Below are positions 37,349 through 45,505 of a DNA stretch of 64,000 nt, in pieces. Numbering within the stretch: position 1 is the first letter of the stretch; each line of letters begins with the position of its first letter. The translations under genes were made by a program, and so were the position numbers. The stretch lies in contig JAJDCR010000041.1 in assembly GCA_029260735.1 (NCBI GenBank), forward strand, positions 1 to 64,000. Direction: 5' to 3'. The notes under the pieces were generated by a model. The model saw only the letters and a list, made by a program, of their open reading frames with translations, searched no databases and was not told the DNA's origin. This DNA is from Planctomycetota bacterium (lineage in GTDB: Bacteria; Planctomycetota; Uabimicrobiia; Uabimicrobiales; Uabimicrobiaceae).

Positions 37349-37866
37349 CCGCGACCGCTGATTAAGCTGATTGATCGGATTACGCTGATTTTTGACCGCT
37401 GATTTAGCTGATTGATCGTATTAAAACGGATTTTTGACCGCTGATTTAGCTGATTGATCGGATTAAAACGAATTTTTGACCGCAGATTTAGCTGATTGAT
37501 CGGATTAAAACGGATTTTTCTTTGCTTGTTTCTATTGGATGAGTGCGCTTCGCTTTTGGTTGGTTGGGTTAGTTGTCTGAACCGCTGATTTAACGGATTT
37601 CTCTGATTAAAACGAATTTTTGACCGCTGATTCAACGGATTGATCGGATTAAAACGGATTTTTCTTTGCTTGTTTCTGTTGGTTGGGTGCGCTTCGCTTT
37701 TGATGGGGTTTGCTCAATTGTCTGAACCGCTGATTTAACGGATTTCTCTGATTAAAACGGATTTTTGTTTGCTTCTTTCTATTGGTTGGGTGCGCTTCGC
37801 TTTTGATGGGTTTTCTCAATTGTCTGAACCGCTGATTTAACGGATTTCTCTGATTAAAACGGATTT
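37346..37866. repeat. Left array of GATTAAAACGGATTTTT repeats
   Basis: Tandem units built from GACCGCTGATTTAGCTGATT plus GATCGGATTAAAACGGA, first at about 60-base spacing and then in 140-150-base units that also carry GTGCGCTTCGCTTTTGATGG. The same words, inverted, form the array at 38640-39228. Open frames in it (for example 37330-37635) are repeat-encoded and not genes. It begins at the stop codon of the FHA/TPR gene. Confidence 0.9.
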
Positions 37867-37867
37867 T

Positions 37868-38071
37868 CAAGAAAACACTGTCGTAATAAGACATAAAAAT
37901 GGTTCTTGGGCAGATTGGGTAGAGTTTCAAGTTAGCGTAGATGCACTAAAGCAGGCAGTAGAACAAGCACAGAAAGCTAGAAATAGTTTTAAGAAAAAAC
38001 TTCTCTATCGAGTCCAGGAACTAATCACTGATCCTCTTCTGGCAAATAAAGTTACTTCTCAACTCATGTAG
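37868..38071 (+). pseudogene. Orphan 3' gene fragment
   Basis: An open stretch of 67 codons with no start runs to TAG at 38069-38071. It reads NTVVIRHKNGSWADWVEFQ and then SVDALKQAVEQAQKARN with KKKLLYRVQELI, which looks like true protein with a helical C-terminus. Its left edge is the repeat array, so a longer gene seems to have been cut by the array. I do not recognise the family. Confidence 0.5.
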
Positions 38072-38154
38072 ATCACAGATTAAACGGATTGATTGGATTA
38101 TGCTAATTTTTGTTTTCTGTATGGTGAGATTTTGTCTTTGCTAGGCGTATAATG

Positions 38155-38589
38155 CTATTTGAGCTGCTTATTTTCTGTTGGTAGGGTGCGCTTCGCTTTT
38201 GGTGGGATCTTGCTATTGATAAGTCTTTTGAACTCCAAGCTTTTTGCTCCAAAATTGATTAGTAAAGCAATTTTAAAATGATATGCTTCTAGATAGTTAA
38301 TCGTTTGAGCTAGATGAACATCTTCAAGTACAGTAATAGCTTTTAGCTCGACTATGACAGAGTTTTCAACTAAAAAATCAACTCTTCTAGAACCAATCTC
38401 TTTGTCACGGTAAAGAATAGACATTTGTAGTTCACGAGCGTAATTCAGCATTGAATTTTCAAATTCGATTGCCAAGGCACGTTGGTAAATAATTTCCTGA
38501 AAACCATTCCCTAAAACACTATGCACATTCATAGCGCATCCAATAATCCTACCTGTTAAATCGCAGTGCATATAATTTTTTTTCACCAT
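38155..38589 (-). CDS. GxxExxY protein (PD-(D/E)XK nuclease-like)
   Basis: 144 residues from the ATG at 38589, which has GGAG 6 bases ahead (a GTG four codons earlier is less likely). The family motif is GNGFQEIIYQ; nuclease-like residues are RRVDFLVEN and VIVELKA (D...ExK). Function in the family is not known; a DNA-cutting role is inferred from the fold. The last 13 or so residues (PKAKRTLPTENKQ) are encoded by a repeat unit, so repeat insertion has replaced the natural C-terminus. It lies between two inverted arrays. Confidence 0.82.
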   Translation of the reverse strand: MVKKNYMHCDLTGRIIGCAMNVHSVLGNGFQEIIYQRALAIEFENSMLNYARELQMSILYRDKEIGSRRVDFLVENSVIVELKAITVLEDVHLAQTINYLEAYHFKIALLINFGAKSLEFKRLINSKIPPKAKRTLPTENKQLK

Positions 38590-38639
38590 TTTCAACTCCA
38601 CTCATTCCAATCTCCTCGCGACACAAACAAAAATCAACA

Positions 38640-39228
38640 CAATCCAATCCATCCACTTAATCTGCGGTTCAGACAATTGAGCAAAACCATCAAAAGCGAA
38701 GCGCACCCAAACAACAGAAACAAGTAAACAAAAATCCGTTTTAATCCGATCCATCCGCTTAATCTGCGGTTCAGACAATTGAGCAAACCCATCAAAAGCG
38801 AAGCGCACCCAAACAACAGAAAATTTCCAACTCAGATAGCATTATAGACCAAGCAAAGACAAAACCCTTGCTATAGAGCAAACAAAAATCCGTTTTAATC
38901 AGCGTAATCCGTTAAATCTGCGGTTCAGACAATTGAGCAAACCCATCAAAAGCGAAGCGCACCCAAACAACAGAAAATTTCCAACTCAGATAGCATTATA
39001 GACCAAGCAGAGACAAAACCTTGCTATAGCACAAACAAAAATCCGTTTTAATCCGATCCATCCGCTTAATCTGCGGTTCAGACAATAGAGCAAACCCATC
39101 AAAAGCGAAGCGCACTCATCCAATAGAAACAAGCAAAGAAAAATCCGTTTTAATCCGATCAATCAGCTTAATCTGCGGTCAAAAATCCGTTTTAATCCGA
39201 TCCATCCGTTTAATCTGCGGTCAAAATC
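38640..39228. repeat. Right array of the same repeats, inverted
   Basis: Units read AAAAATCCGTTTTAATCC, then ATCCGCTTAATCTGCGG, TTCAGACAATTGAGCAAACC and CATCAAAAGCGAAGCGCAC, the complement of the left array. Two units also share TCAGATAGCATTATAGACC, which recurs inverted at 38131-38160. Together with 37346-37866 this forms a large inverted repeat around the GxxExxY gene. Confidence 0.9.
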
Positions 39229-39247
39229 AGCGAAAGCGAGAAAAAAG

Positions 39248-39276
39248 TAGACATTCACCAATTAAAAACGTATAAT
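39248..39276 (+). promoter_or_regulatory. Candidate sigma-70 promoter of the photolyase
   Basis: TAGACA, 17-base spacer, TATAAT, about 55 bases ahead of the photolyase ATG and just outside the repeat array. Confidence 0.55.
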
Positions 39277-39329
39277 ATATTCCACACAAAAAATAAAAAG
39301 AAAAAAATATTATACAAGAAGAGACTCTA

Positions 39330-40766
39330 ATGACAAAAAGTAACCGCGAAAAAAACATCACCATCCACTGGTTTCGACAAGACTTAAGACTTTCTGATAA
39401 CCCTAGCCTTTATGAGGCAGCCCAGGAAGGCGATGTATTACCTATTTATATATTAGACAACAAAAACTCTGGAGAGCATGCTCTGGGAGCTGCCAGCCGT
39501 TGGTGGTTACATTATTCATTAAATGCTTTGCAAAAATCTCTAGGGGGAAAGCTATCTCTTTACCAGGGAAATCCTCAAGAAATATTGAGTAGTCTTATTC
39601 AAAGATATCCGGTCAAAGGCGTTTATTGGAATCGTTGTTACGAACCTTGGCGCATAAAAAGAGATCAAAAAATCAAGGAATGTCTAAAATTAGTGGGAAT
39701 AAAAACAGCTAACTTTAATGGTTCTCTTCTTTGGGAACCTTGGCAGATACACAAAAAAGATGGCACTCCTTATAAGGTTTTTACACCTTACTACAAAAGA
39801 GGATGCTTGCTTGCTCCTCCCCCTCGCCTTCCTCTTGCTGCACCTAAGAATTTAGATCTTGTTTATGATAGTGCAGGATCTTTTCTCAACGAACTTGACT
39901 TATTGCCTTCTATACATTGGGATAAAAAAATGGAGGCTTATTGGCAAATGGGAGAAGAAAAAGCTCAGGCAAGACTTGATATTTTTTTGAAAAATGGTTT
40001 AGCCGACTACAAAGAAGGACGTAATTTTCCCGCGAAAAAAAATGTTTCTCGACTATCTCCGCATTTACATTTTGGTGAAATCTCTCCCCACCAAGTATGG
40101 TATAGAGCCAAAAAAGAGTGTTCAGGGGAAAATTTAGATCATTTTCTGAGCGAACTAGGTTGGCGGGAATTTTCTCATAGCCTACTCTATTACTTTCCTG
40201 GTTTGCCTCGTCAAAATTGGCAAAATAAATTTGATGCTTTTCCCTGGCAAAACAACAGAGAGTTTTTAGAGTGTTGGCAAAAAGGACAAACGGGTTATCC
40301 GATTGTTGATGCGGGAATGCGCGAACTGTGGCAGACAGGTTACATCCATAATCGAGTGCGCATGATCGTAGGTTCTTTTTTGGTGAAGAACCTTCTTCTT
40401 CACTGGAATCACGGAGAACGTTGGTTTTGGGATTGTCTTGTCGATGCAGATTTGGCAAATAATAGTGCTAGCTGGCAGTGGGTTGCGGGCTGTGGGGCCG
40501 ATGCGGCTCCTTATTTTCGTGTCTTTAATCCTATTACGCAAGGAAGTAAGTTTGATTCTTCGGGAGAGTATACCCGATGTTTTGTGCCGGAGCTAAAACG
40601 GCTGCCAGATAAATATCTTTTTCGTCCTTGGGAAGCTCCTCTTGATGTTTTAAAAGAAGCGGGAGTTACTCTGGGAAAAGAGTACCCTCGACCGATCGTT
40701 GATGTTAAGATTTCTCGGGAAAAAGCCCTTGAAGCTTTTGCTTCTTTGAAGAAAGCGAATTTATAA
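39330..40766 (+). CDS. phrB: Deoxyribodipyrimidine photolyase (class I CPD type)
   Basis: 478 residues. The antenna domain opens HWFRQDLRLSDNPSL; the FAD domain has LSELGWREFSHSLLYYFP, VDAGMRELWQTGYIHNRVRM and WASWQW-type signature (SASWQWVAGCGADAAPYFR). It uses blue light and FADH- to split cyclobutane pyrimidine dimers in DNA. The tryptophan-rich electron-transfer path is present. Its stop overlaps the convergent kinase gene by 6 bases. It complements the SPL-like gene at 24434-25426 as a second light-damage repair function in the window. Confidence 0.95.
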   Translation: MTKSNREKNITIHWFRQDLRLSDNPSLYEAAQEGDVLPIYILDNKNSGEHALGAASRWWLHYSLNALQKSLGGKLSLYQGNPQEILSSLIQRYPVKGVYWNRCYEPWRIKRDQKIKECLKLVGIKTANFNGSLLWEPWQIHKKDGTPYKVFTPYYKRGCLLAPPPRLPLAAPKNLDLVYDSAGSFLNELDLLPSIHWDKKMEAYWQMGEEKAQARLDIFLKNGLADYKEGRNFPAKKNVSRLSPHLHFGEISPHQVWYRAKKECSGENLDHFLSELGWREFSHSLLYYFPGLPRQNWQNKFDAFPWQNNREFLECWQKGQTGYPIVDAGMRELWQTGYIHNRVRMIVGSFLVKNLLLHWNHGERWFWDCLVDADLANNSASWQWVAGCGADAAPYFRVFNPITQGSKFDSSGEYTRCFVPELKRLPDKYLFRPWEAPLDVLKEAGVTLGKEYPRPIVDVKISREKALEAFASLKKANL

Positions 40767-41972
40767 AAGGACAACTTCATCAAGTTCGTCCAGTAAATAA
40801 TCTTTTAGAACCTTAACAGACTGAGGTCGTCCCTTGGGCTCTTTCTGTAAACATTTCATAATAATCTGTCCCAGTCTTTCAGGAATAGCAGCGTTTCTCT
40901 CCCTGATAGGTACGGGTTCTTCGGCAATGATTTTAAGGCTCATGCTTTTATTATTTTCCTTATAGATACCTTTCAGTGTAAGCATATTATATATCAAAAC
41001 ACCTATAGAGTAGATATCTACTTGCTCAGTGACGTTTTCTGTATCAGAAAGCTCTTCGGGAGACAAATAGTCCATTTCCTTCATGCTATCTGCACTTAAA
41101 GTTAAGCCGCTAAATCCTTCATTTTCATATTTTTTAGCTACACCAAAGTCAGTAAGTTTAACACATATCTTATTGTTCTTTTTGACGAGTAAAACATTCG
41201 CTGATTTAAGATCTCGATGAATGACTCGGTTATAATGTAGGTACTCTAATCCTCCTAGAATTTGCTCAATAATATTCTTGCTTTCGGTCAAAGAAAGAGG
41301 AGAGGACTGTTTTTTCAGGTAACTATTTAAGCTTTCCCCCTCAATATACTCCATCGGAATATAGAAGTATCCTTCCTTACAGTAGCCTCCATTTTGATAT
41401 TTAACCAGATTAGGGTGATTTAACTCCGAGCACAGCTTAACTTTTTGAAGAAAGGATTTGATTTGCTCTTCTCTTGGCGCCACTCTTGGATAAGCAATTT
41501 TTAAAGCTACCTGCTTTTGGCTAGACTGATCCTCTGCCAAATGTACAGTTCCGATATTTCCTTCGCCGATTTTTCCTAGAATTTTAAACTTATCCCAAGA
41601 AGAAAAGGTCTCTTTCTTCGAATTAAAATCTGCTTCTTTCACCCCTTTGAAATATACTCGAACAATGGTTTTACCCACACGTAGAAAATCCCCACTAGCC
41701 AAATTCTTCTCGTCAAACTTTTTAAAAGAAAGTTTTTCATTCTCTACCGCGGAAGGAGCATAGTAAGTACCATTGCGACTTCCCATATCTTTCACAAAAA
41801 CATTGCTCGGAGGAAGCAGTTCTATCAAACAGTGCACCCGAGAAATTTTAGGGTCATCAGGAAAAGAGAAGTAGCACTTGGCCGACCGTCCGATAGATAT
41901 TTTTTTATATTCCTTGAAGGAAAATGTTTCTCCCTTCAAAGGACCCGAGATTACCTTAAGAATTAGTTTCAT
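40761..41972 (-). CDS. FHA-domain serine/threonine protein kinase
   Basis: 403 residues. An N-terminal FHA domain (ISIGRSAKCYFSFP, ISRVHCLIE, DMGSRNGTYY, about residues 1-105) binds phosphothreonine peptides. The kinase domain (about 130-395) is active by motif: GEGNIGTVHLAE glycine loop, VALKIA lysine, HRDLKSANVL catalytic loop and TDFGVAK. There is no membrane segment, so the protein is cytosolic. It is a plausible partner for the FHA-like and pseudokinase proteins in the window. Confidence 0.93.
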   Translation of the reverse strand: MKLILKVISGPLKGETFSFKEYKKISIGRSAKCYFSFPDDPKISRVHCLIELLPPSNVFVKDMGSRNGTYYAPSAVENEKLSFKKFDEKNLASGDFLRVGKTIVRVYFKGVKEADFNSKKETFSSWDKFKILGKIGEGNIGTVHLAEDQSSQKQVALKIAYPRVAPREEQIKSFLQKVKLCSELNHPNLVKYQNGGYCKEGYFYIPMEYIEGESLNSYLKKQSSPLSLTESKNIIEQILGGLEYLHYNRVIHRDLKSANVLLVKKNNKICVKLTDFGVAKKYENEGFSGLTLSADSMKEMDYLSPEELSDTENVTEQVDIYSIGVLIYNMLTLKGIYKENNKSMSLKIIAEEPVPIRERNAAIPERLGQIIMKCLQKEPKGRPQSVKVLKDYLLDELDEVVLL

Positions 41973-42118
41973 GCCACTGTCCTAAAACTTTACATTAAAT
42001 TAACTTACTTGAAGTTTTTTTTGAAAATCTAAATGAATCCTGGTATTATACATTATAATAGCTTCCTTCGGGAAGAAAATTTAAGAAAAATAAGATATTT
42101 CAACCAAAAGGATCTATC

Positions 42119-42775
42119 ATGTACAAACTATATTTAATGCTCGCTATAGCAATGCTTGCTTCTCCTTTGCAAGCAGGAATCGTTACTTTTATTGGTAACG
42201 CCGAGCAAGCCAATTGGGAATCAGCGATCGGCGGAGTCGGAGCCATTACTGGCACAGAAGATTTTAACAGCTTTACCAGTGACGTTTTCGGTAACAACAC
42301 CGTTTTAGATTTACCACTATTCACGATTACATCTGCCTCAAGTAACGGCAATTTTAATATAATAGATGTTCCCGCTCAAAATGCACAAGCAAATCAAGAT
42401 GGAACCCCTTCTTTCTTAGGTTTACAGAACGTTACTATCGACTTCAAAGAGGATTTAACAGCTCTAGCTTTTGGTTATATCGATAGCGGAGCAGATACTC
42501 AAAACTATGGTCTACGAGTTAATTTCTCTGGCGGTGGTAGCGATACTTTTCTTCTAGGAAACCCGAACCCCGTCGAATTCCGAGGAATAACCACAAATAA
42601 TGGAACTCTCATCGATTCCATTACCTGGATTCTACCTGCTTCCCCGAGTCCTTTCTCCATTGATAATGTTCGCGTTCTTAGTGTAAATGGTGGTGGTGGA
42701 GCAGTTCCAGAGCCTACGAGCATCGGACTTATGGTAATGGCCTTGGTATTTTTTTATCTGAGGAATAAAAAATGA
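42119..42775 (+). CDS. PEP-CTERM protein
   Basis: 218 residues: signal peptide (YLMLAIAMLASPLQAG), a beta-rich domain beginning TFIGNAEQANWESAIG with DNVRVLSVN near its end, and the tail GGAVPEPTSIGLMVMALVFFYLR cut here to VPEPTSIGLM, hydrophobic, then RNKK. A UUCG-type hairpin, CTTCC-TTCG-GGAAG (42062-42075), lies in the leader. The stop overlaps the start of the next PEP-CTERM gene by 4 bases, so the two are coupled. Confidence 0.85.
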   Translation: MYKLYLMLAIAMLASPLQAGIVTFIGNAEQANWESAIGGVGAITGTEDFNSFTSDVFGNNTVLDLPLFTITSASSNGNFNIIDVPAQNAQANQDGTPSFLGLQNVTIDFKEDLTALAFGYIDSGADTQNYGLRVNFSGGGSDTFLLGNPNPVEFRGITTNNGTLIDSITWILPASPSPFSIDNVRVLSVNGGGGAVPEPTSIGLMVMALVFFYLRNKK

Positions 42776-43311
42776 AAATGAGCTATTTACCAAGAATAAG
42801 CTTTGTTGTAATAATAATGCTCTTTACCAGTGTTGCTACAGCAATCCCTTTTACTCTTCAGGGAACCATTGGTAGTTTTCAAGATACAGGAGTTGACGTT
42901 GCAGTTGGAGATACTTTAAACATCAACGCTTCTGGGCAAATTTTCTTTGCCAACAGATCTAGCGGTTTTACTAACCCTGACGGATTAGGACCTGAGCTAT
43001 CTAACCCGACATTCTTTGGAGGTAATCTTTTGCCTTCTGCCGTAAATGTATCCCTTGTTGGAAAAATAGGAACTTCACCCGTCCCTGAATCTGGTCCAGG
43101 GTTAGGTGCAGGTAGCATAGGCAGTAACTACAGCCAAGTAATGACCACCGCGGGTCGCCTTTTCCTTGCCTATAACGATGGCGTTGGTAGCTTTGGTGAT
43201 AACAGTGGTTTTTTTGACACGGAAATCGAAGTTTCCTCCTCGGTACCAGAACCAAAAACTTGGATAATACTGCTATTCACCATACCACTGCTACTTTGTT
43301 TTCATAAGTAA
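42772..43311 (+). CDS. PEP-CTERM protein, coupled to the previous gene
   Basis: 179 residues: signal peptide (ISFVVIIMLFTSVATA), a domain with FTLQGTIGSFQDTGVDVAVG and GRLFLAYNDGVGSFGDN that recalls the LecA/PA-IL-like galactose-binding fold of other PEP-CTERM proteins, and the tail SSVPEPKTWIILLFTIP ending CFHK. Start at 42772 gives a 4-base ATGA overlap; an ATG two codons later is possible. Its stop is the first base of the 350-base repeat copy B. Confidence 0.75.
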   Translation: MKMSYLPRISFVVIIMLFTSVATAIPFTLQGTIGSFQDTGVDVAVGDTLNINASGQIFFANRSSGFTNPDGLGPELSNPTFFGGNLLPSAVNVSLVGKIGTSPVPESGPGLGAGSIGSNYSQVMTTAGRLFLAYNDGVGSFGDNSGFFDTEIEVSSSVPEPKTWIILLFTIPLLLCFHK

Positions 43312-43657
43312 AACGCACTATTTATACGATACCTGAAAAACATGCATTTAATCTAGGTTCATATTTTATAAGGTTTAGTCGCGCCAGGCGCCAATAGCAT
43401 TAAGTTAAGCTCTAGCCTTTGTATTTTTTTCCCCCCCGCGGTGGATTTTGAGTAGAAAAGAATTTCACGCAAAGGCGCAAAGAAAAGCAAAGGAAAATGT
43501 AAAAAATCTTTCTGTTCATGAAGTTCTCCGAATTTATCTCTTGCCTAGATTCTTTTTCTCCTTGGCGTCTTTGCGTGAAATTCTTTTCTTTCTTCAACTT
43601 TAAGCCGTACTCTTTTCACTGTGCCTTAAAAATATGCAAATCCAAATGCGTGTTTTT
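43311..43657. repeat. 350-base dyad repeat element, copy B (inverted)
   Basis: The inverted partner of 15-371, with shared words such as TTAATCTAGG, ATGCATTTAA, CTTTGTATTTTTTTCCCC and both TTTCACGCAAAG arms. It starts at the stop codon of the upstream PEP-CTERM gene and may have been inserted there. The two copies are 43 kb apart in opposite orientation and so could support inversion of everything between them. Confidence 0.85.
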
Positions 43658-43793
43658 TTCTTCTTATTTTTTCTATCCTTTAGCCCTTTTTTGTTTCCGT
43701 GTGTGAGAAGCCTGTAAAACGCTCAGAATATTCTAGAAACTTGTCCATTCCCGAGCAATACTTACTTTCCCCTTACAGCACAAAACAAAAAAA

Positions 43794-43835
43794 GCGTAGC
43801 ATGAATTACTTAACAGTATCACACTACGCCTTTTT
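43794..43835 (+). terminator. Possible terminator hairpin
   Basis: GCGTAG (43794-43799) pairs with CTACGC (43824-43829), loop 24 bases, followed by CTTTTT; A7 precedes. It is isolated, about 480 bases after the last upstream gene, so it could also belong to an unseen small RNA. Confidence 0.35.
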
Positions 43836-44131
43836 GGGATTCTCTTTGAGAATTTGATTTTCTATATATATTTGCCAAAGAATGCTCTTATTTTTAGCGA
43901 TGAACCTATCTTATTTCAAAGCTAATTTGTTTTAGCTCTATTGCAAAATTATTGCTTTGTTTCATCTCCAATATACTACCGTATAAAAGCCGAAAGTTCA
44001 AGAAATTTTTATTTATTTTTTCAAAAAATCCTCTAAGGCTATAAGTAAAAACACTTTATAACTATTATTATTTTTACTTAAAACATTTACCTTAGAACTT
44101 TGATTATAAAACTGTTTTCATGGGAAAAAAC

Positions 44132-44160
44132 TTGTATTCTTGATAAGAATAGAATAATAT
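44132..44160 (+). promoter_or_regulatory. Candidate promoter with internal operator dyad
   Basis: TTGTAT, 17-base spacer, TAATAT. Within the spacer is a perfect dyad ATTCTT-GAT-AAGAAT (44136-44150), placed where a repressor would block transcription of the PEP-CTERM gene at 44264. Confidence 0.35.
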
Positions 44161-44263
44161 CAAATGTCTTAAGAAACCAAATTTATATAAGAAAAAATAA
44201 AAGCAAATTAGGATCCCTATCTACATTACAAAAAAATAATTAGCTTTTACAAAGGAGTGCCAA

Positions 44264-44971
44264 GTGCCAAAGTTAGTTCAACGTATTTTTATGTTATCCT
44301 TTGTATTCCTGTTACCTTCTGCTTTTTCGGGTACAATCACAGAAAATTTCGATGGCGGAGTTTTTGACAGCAATCTTTTTGAAGTATCTGAAGGAACAGG
44401 TTCAGCCGCTAGTGGTCGCTGGATTAGTCCTGATAGGGCTACTTTCAGAACTGTAGCAACAGATTTAAAACCCACCGCTAGCAATGTTTTAGTCGTTGAA
44501 GCCGATTTAACCTTTGCTCCAACAAGCGACATTGCTTTTTTAGGCTTTCGTTCTGCTGGAACTCGTACTAATTCTAATGAACCCGGCAATGGCCTCCTTC
44601 TGCGTATGCACAATTTTTCTGGGGGACTAACCCATGTTAGTACAGATGGACCTAATGCCCTTATCGGTACTTTTAACCCTCCGCAAGGAGATTCTTTCTA
44701 CGCTTTATCTACAGTGAGAATCAAAGTAACCGACAATGGCTCGTTAGTTAATGTCGAAATGCAAAACCTAAATACCTTAGCAACCCACCAGTTCCAAATA
44801 AACACAGGCTTTAACAATGCCATTAACCACGTAATCTTCTCAGGAAATAGCTCTGTAGCTTGGGATAATATCTCCATCACTCACTCCACTTTCGCTGATC
44901 CAGTGCCTGAGCCAAACACTATATTACTCCTGTTTTTAGGTGTTTTGTTTTTAAGTAAAAAACGAGCTTAA
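44264..44971 (+). CDS. PEP-CTERM protein
   Basis: 235 residues starting at GTG with AGGAG 6 bases ahead. Signal peptide (MLSFVFLLPSAFSG), a concanavalin-like domain (TITENFDGGVFDSNLFEVS at its start, AWDNISITHS at its end) and the tail DPVPEPNTILLLFLGV with KKRA. Same domain style as the protein at 4319-5053. Confidence 0.85.
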   Translation: MPKLVQRIFMLSFVFLLPSAFSGTITENFDGGVFDSNLFEVSEGTGSAASGRWISPDRATFRTVATDLKPTASNVLVVEADLTFAPTSDIAFLGFRSAGTRTNSNEPGNGLLLRMHNFSGGLTHVSTDGPNALIGTFNPPQGDSFYALSTVRIKVTDNGSLVNVEMQNLNTLATHQFQINTGFNNAINHVIFSGNSSVAWDNISITHSTFADPVPEPNTILLLFLGVLFLSKKRA

Positions 44972-45044
44972 TCAAACCCATTTTTTGCTTACATCTTTTG
45001 TTTTGATCAATAAAGCAAAACGTCAATCCTCCGACAAATATTTC

Positions 45045-45077
45045 GGCGACAAAGCAAGATATCTCTTGCTTGTCGCC
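45045..45077. other. Strong hairpin in a 534-base gap
   Basis: GGCGACAA-A-GCAAGA pairs with TCTTGC-TTGTCGCC: 14 base pairs, one bulged A, four-base loop. There is no T-tract on either strand, so it may be an RNA-stabilising structure after the PEP-CTERM gene or part of a small RNA. The rest of the gap 44972-45505 shows no gene. Confidence 0.5.
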
Positions 45078-45505
45078 CAATACCTGATCCCCAATAATTA
45101 CCATCACTTTAGCAAAATTAACTCCCGCCATAAACCATACGGTGAAAGATATTTCTTTCAACACCTCCTTAAACCATTACAAAAAAGACCTCTAACCCTA
45201 GCTTTCTCTCCCTCTACTTCAAAAATAGAGTACATTTTTTAAGTTCGACATTAGCCAACTCGCTAGTCAGTTTTCATTTGACAAGCAATGAGTAAATGTA
45301 ATAACCTGAGAGTTATCTTGTCTGTAAGTGAACTTAACAGTTAAGTATGGGTCAAAAAAAAGACATGCCAGCTACTCCTTTGTGCTTATAGCCAAGACAC
45401 TAAACTTTAGTAGCAAAACTTCGAGAACAAAATCTAAAGTAAAAATGTGTTTTATAAGGCACATTCTCAAGGCAAACATAATTTTTTTTACAAAAAGGGA
45501 AAATA

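Larger units (their letters stand above)
43658..44263. other. AT-rich intergenic region
   Basis: About 600 bases, no credible gene. It includes the hairpin at 43794-43835 and the promoter/operator at 44132-44160. Confidence 0.5.

Noticed and set aside
37330-39160. Possible CRISPR array or small genes in the repeats
   Set aside because: Units are not separated by unique spacers of constant length, there are no cas genes, and the predicted peptides are repeats of one another.
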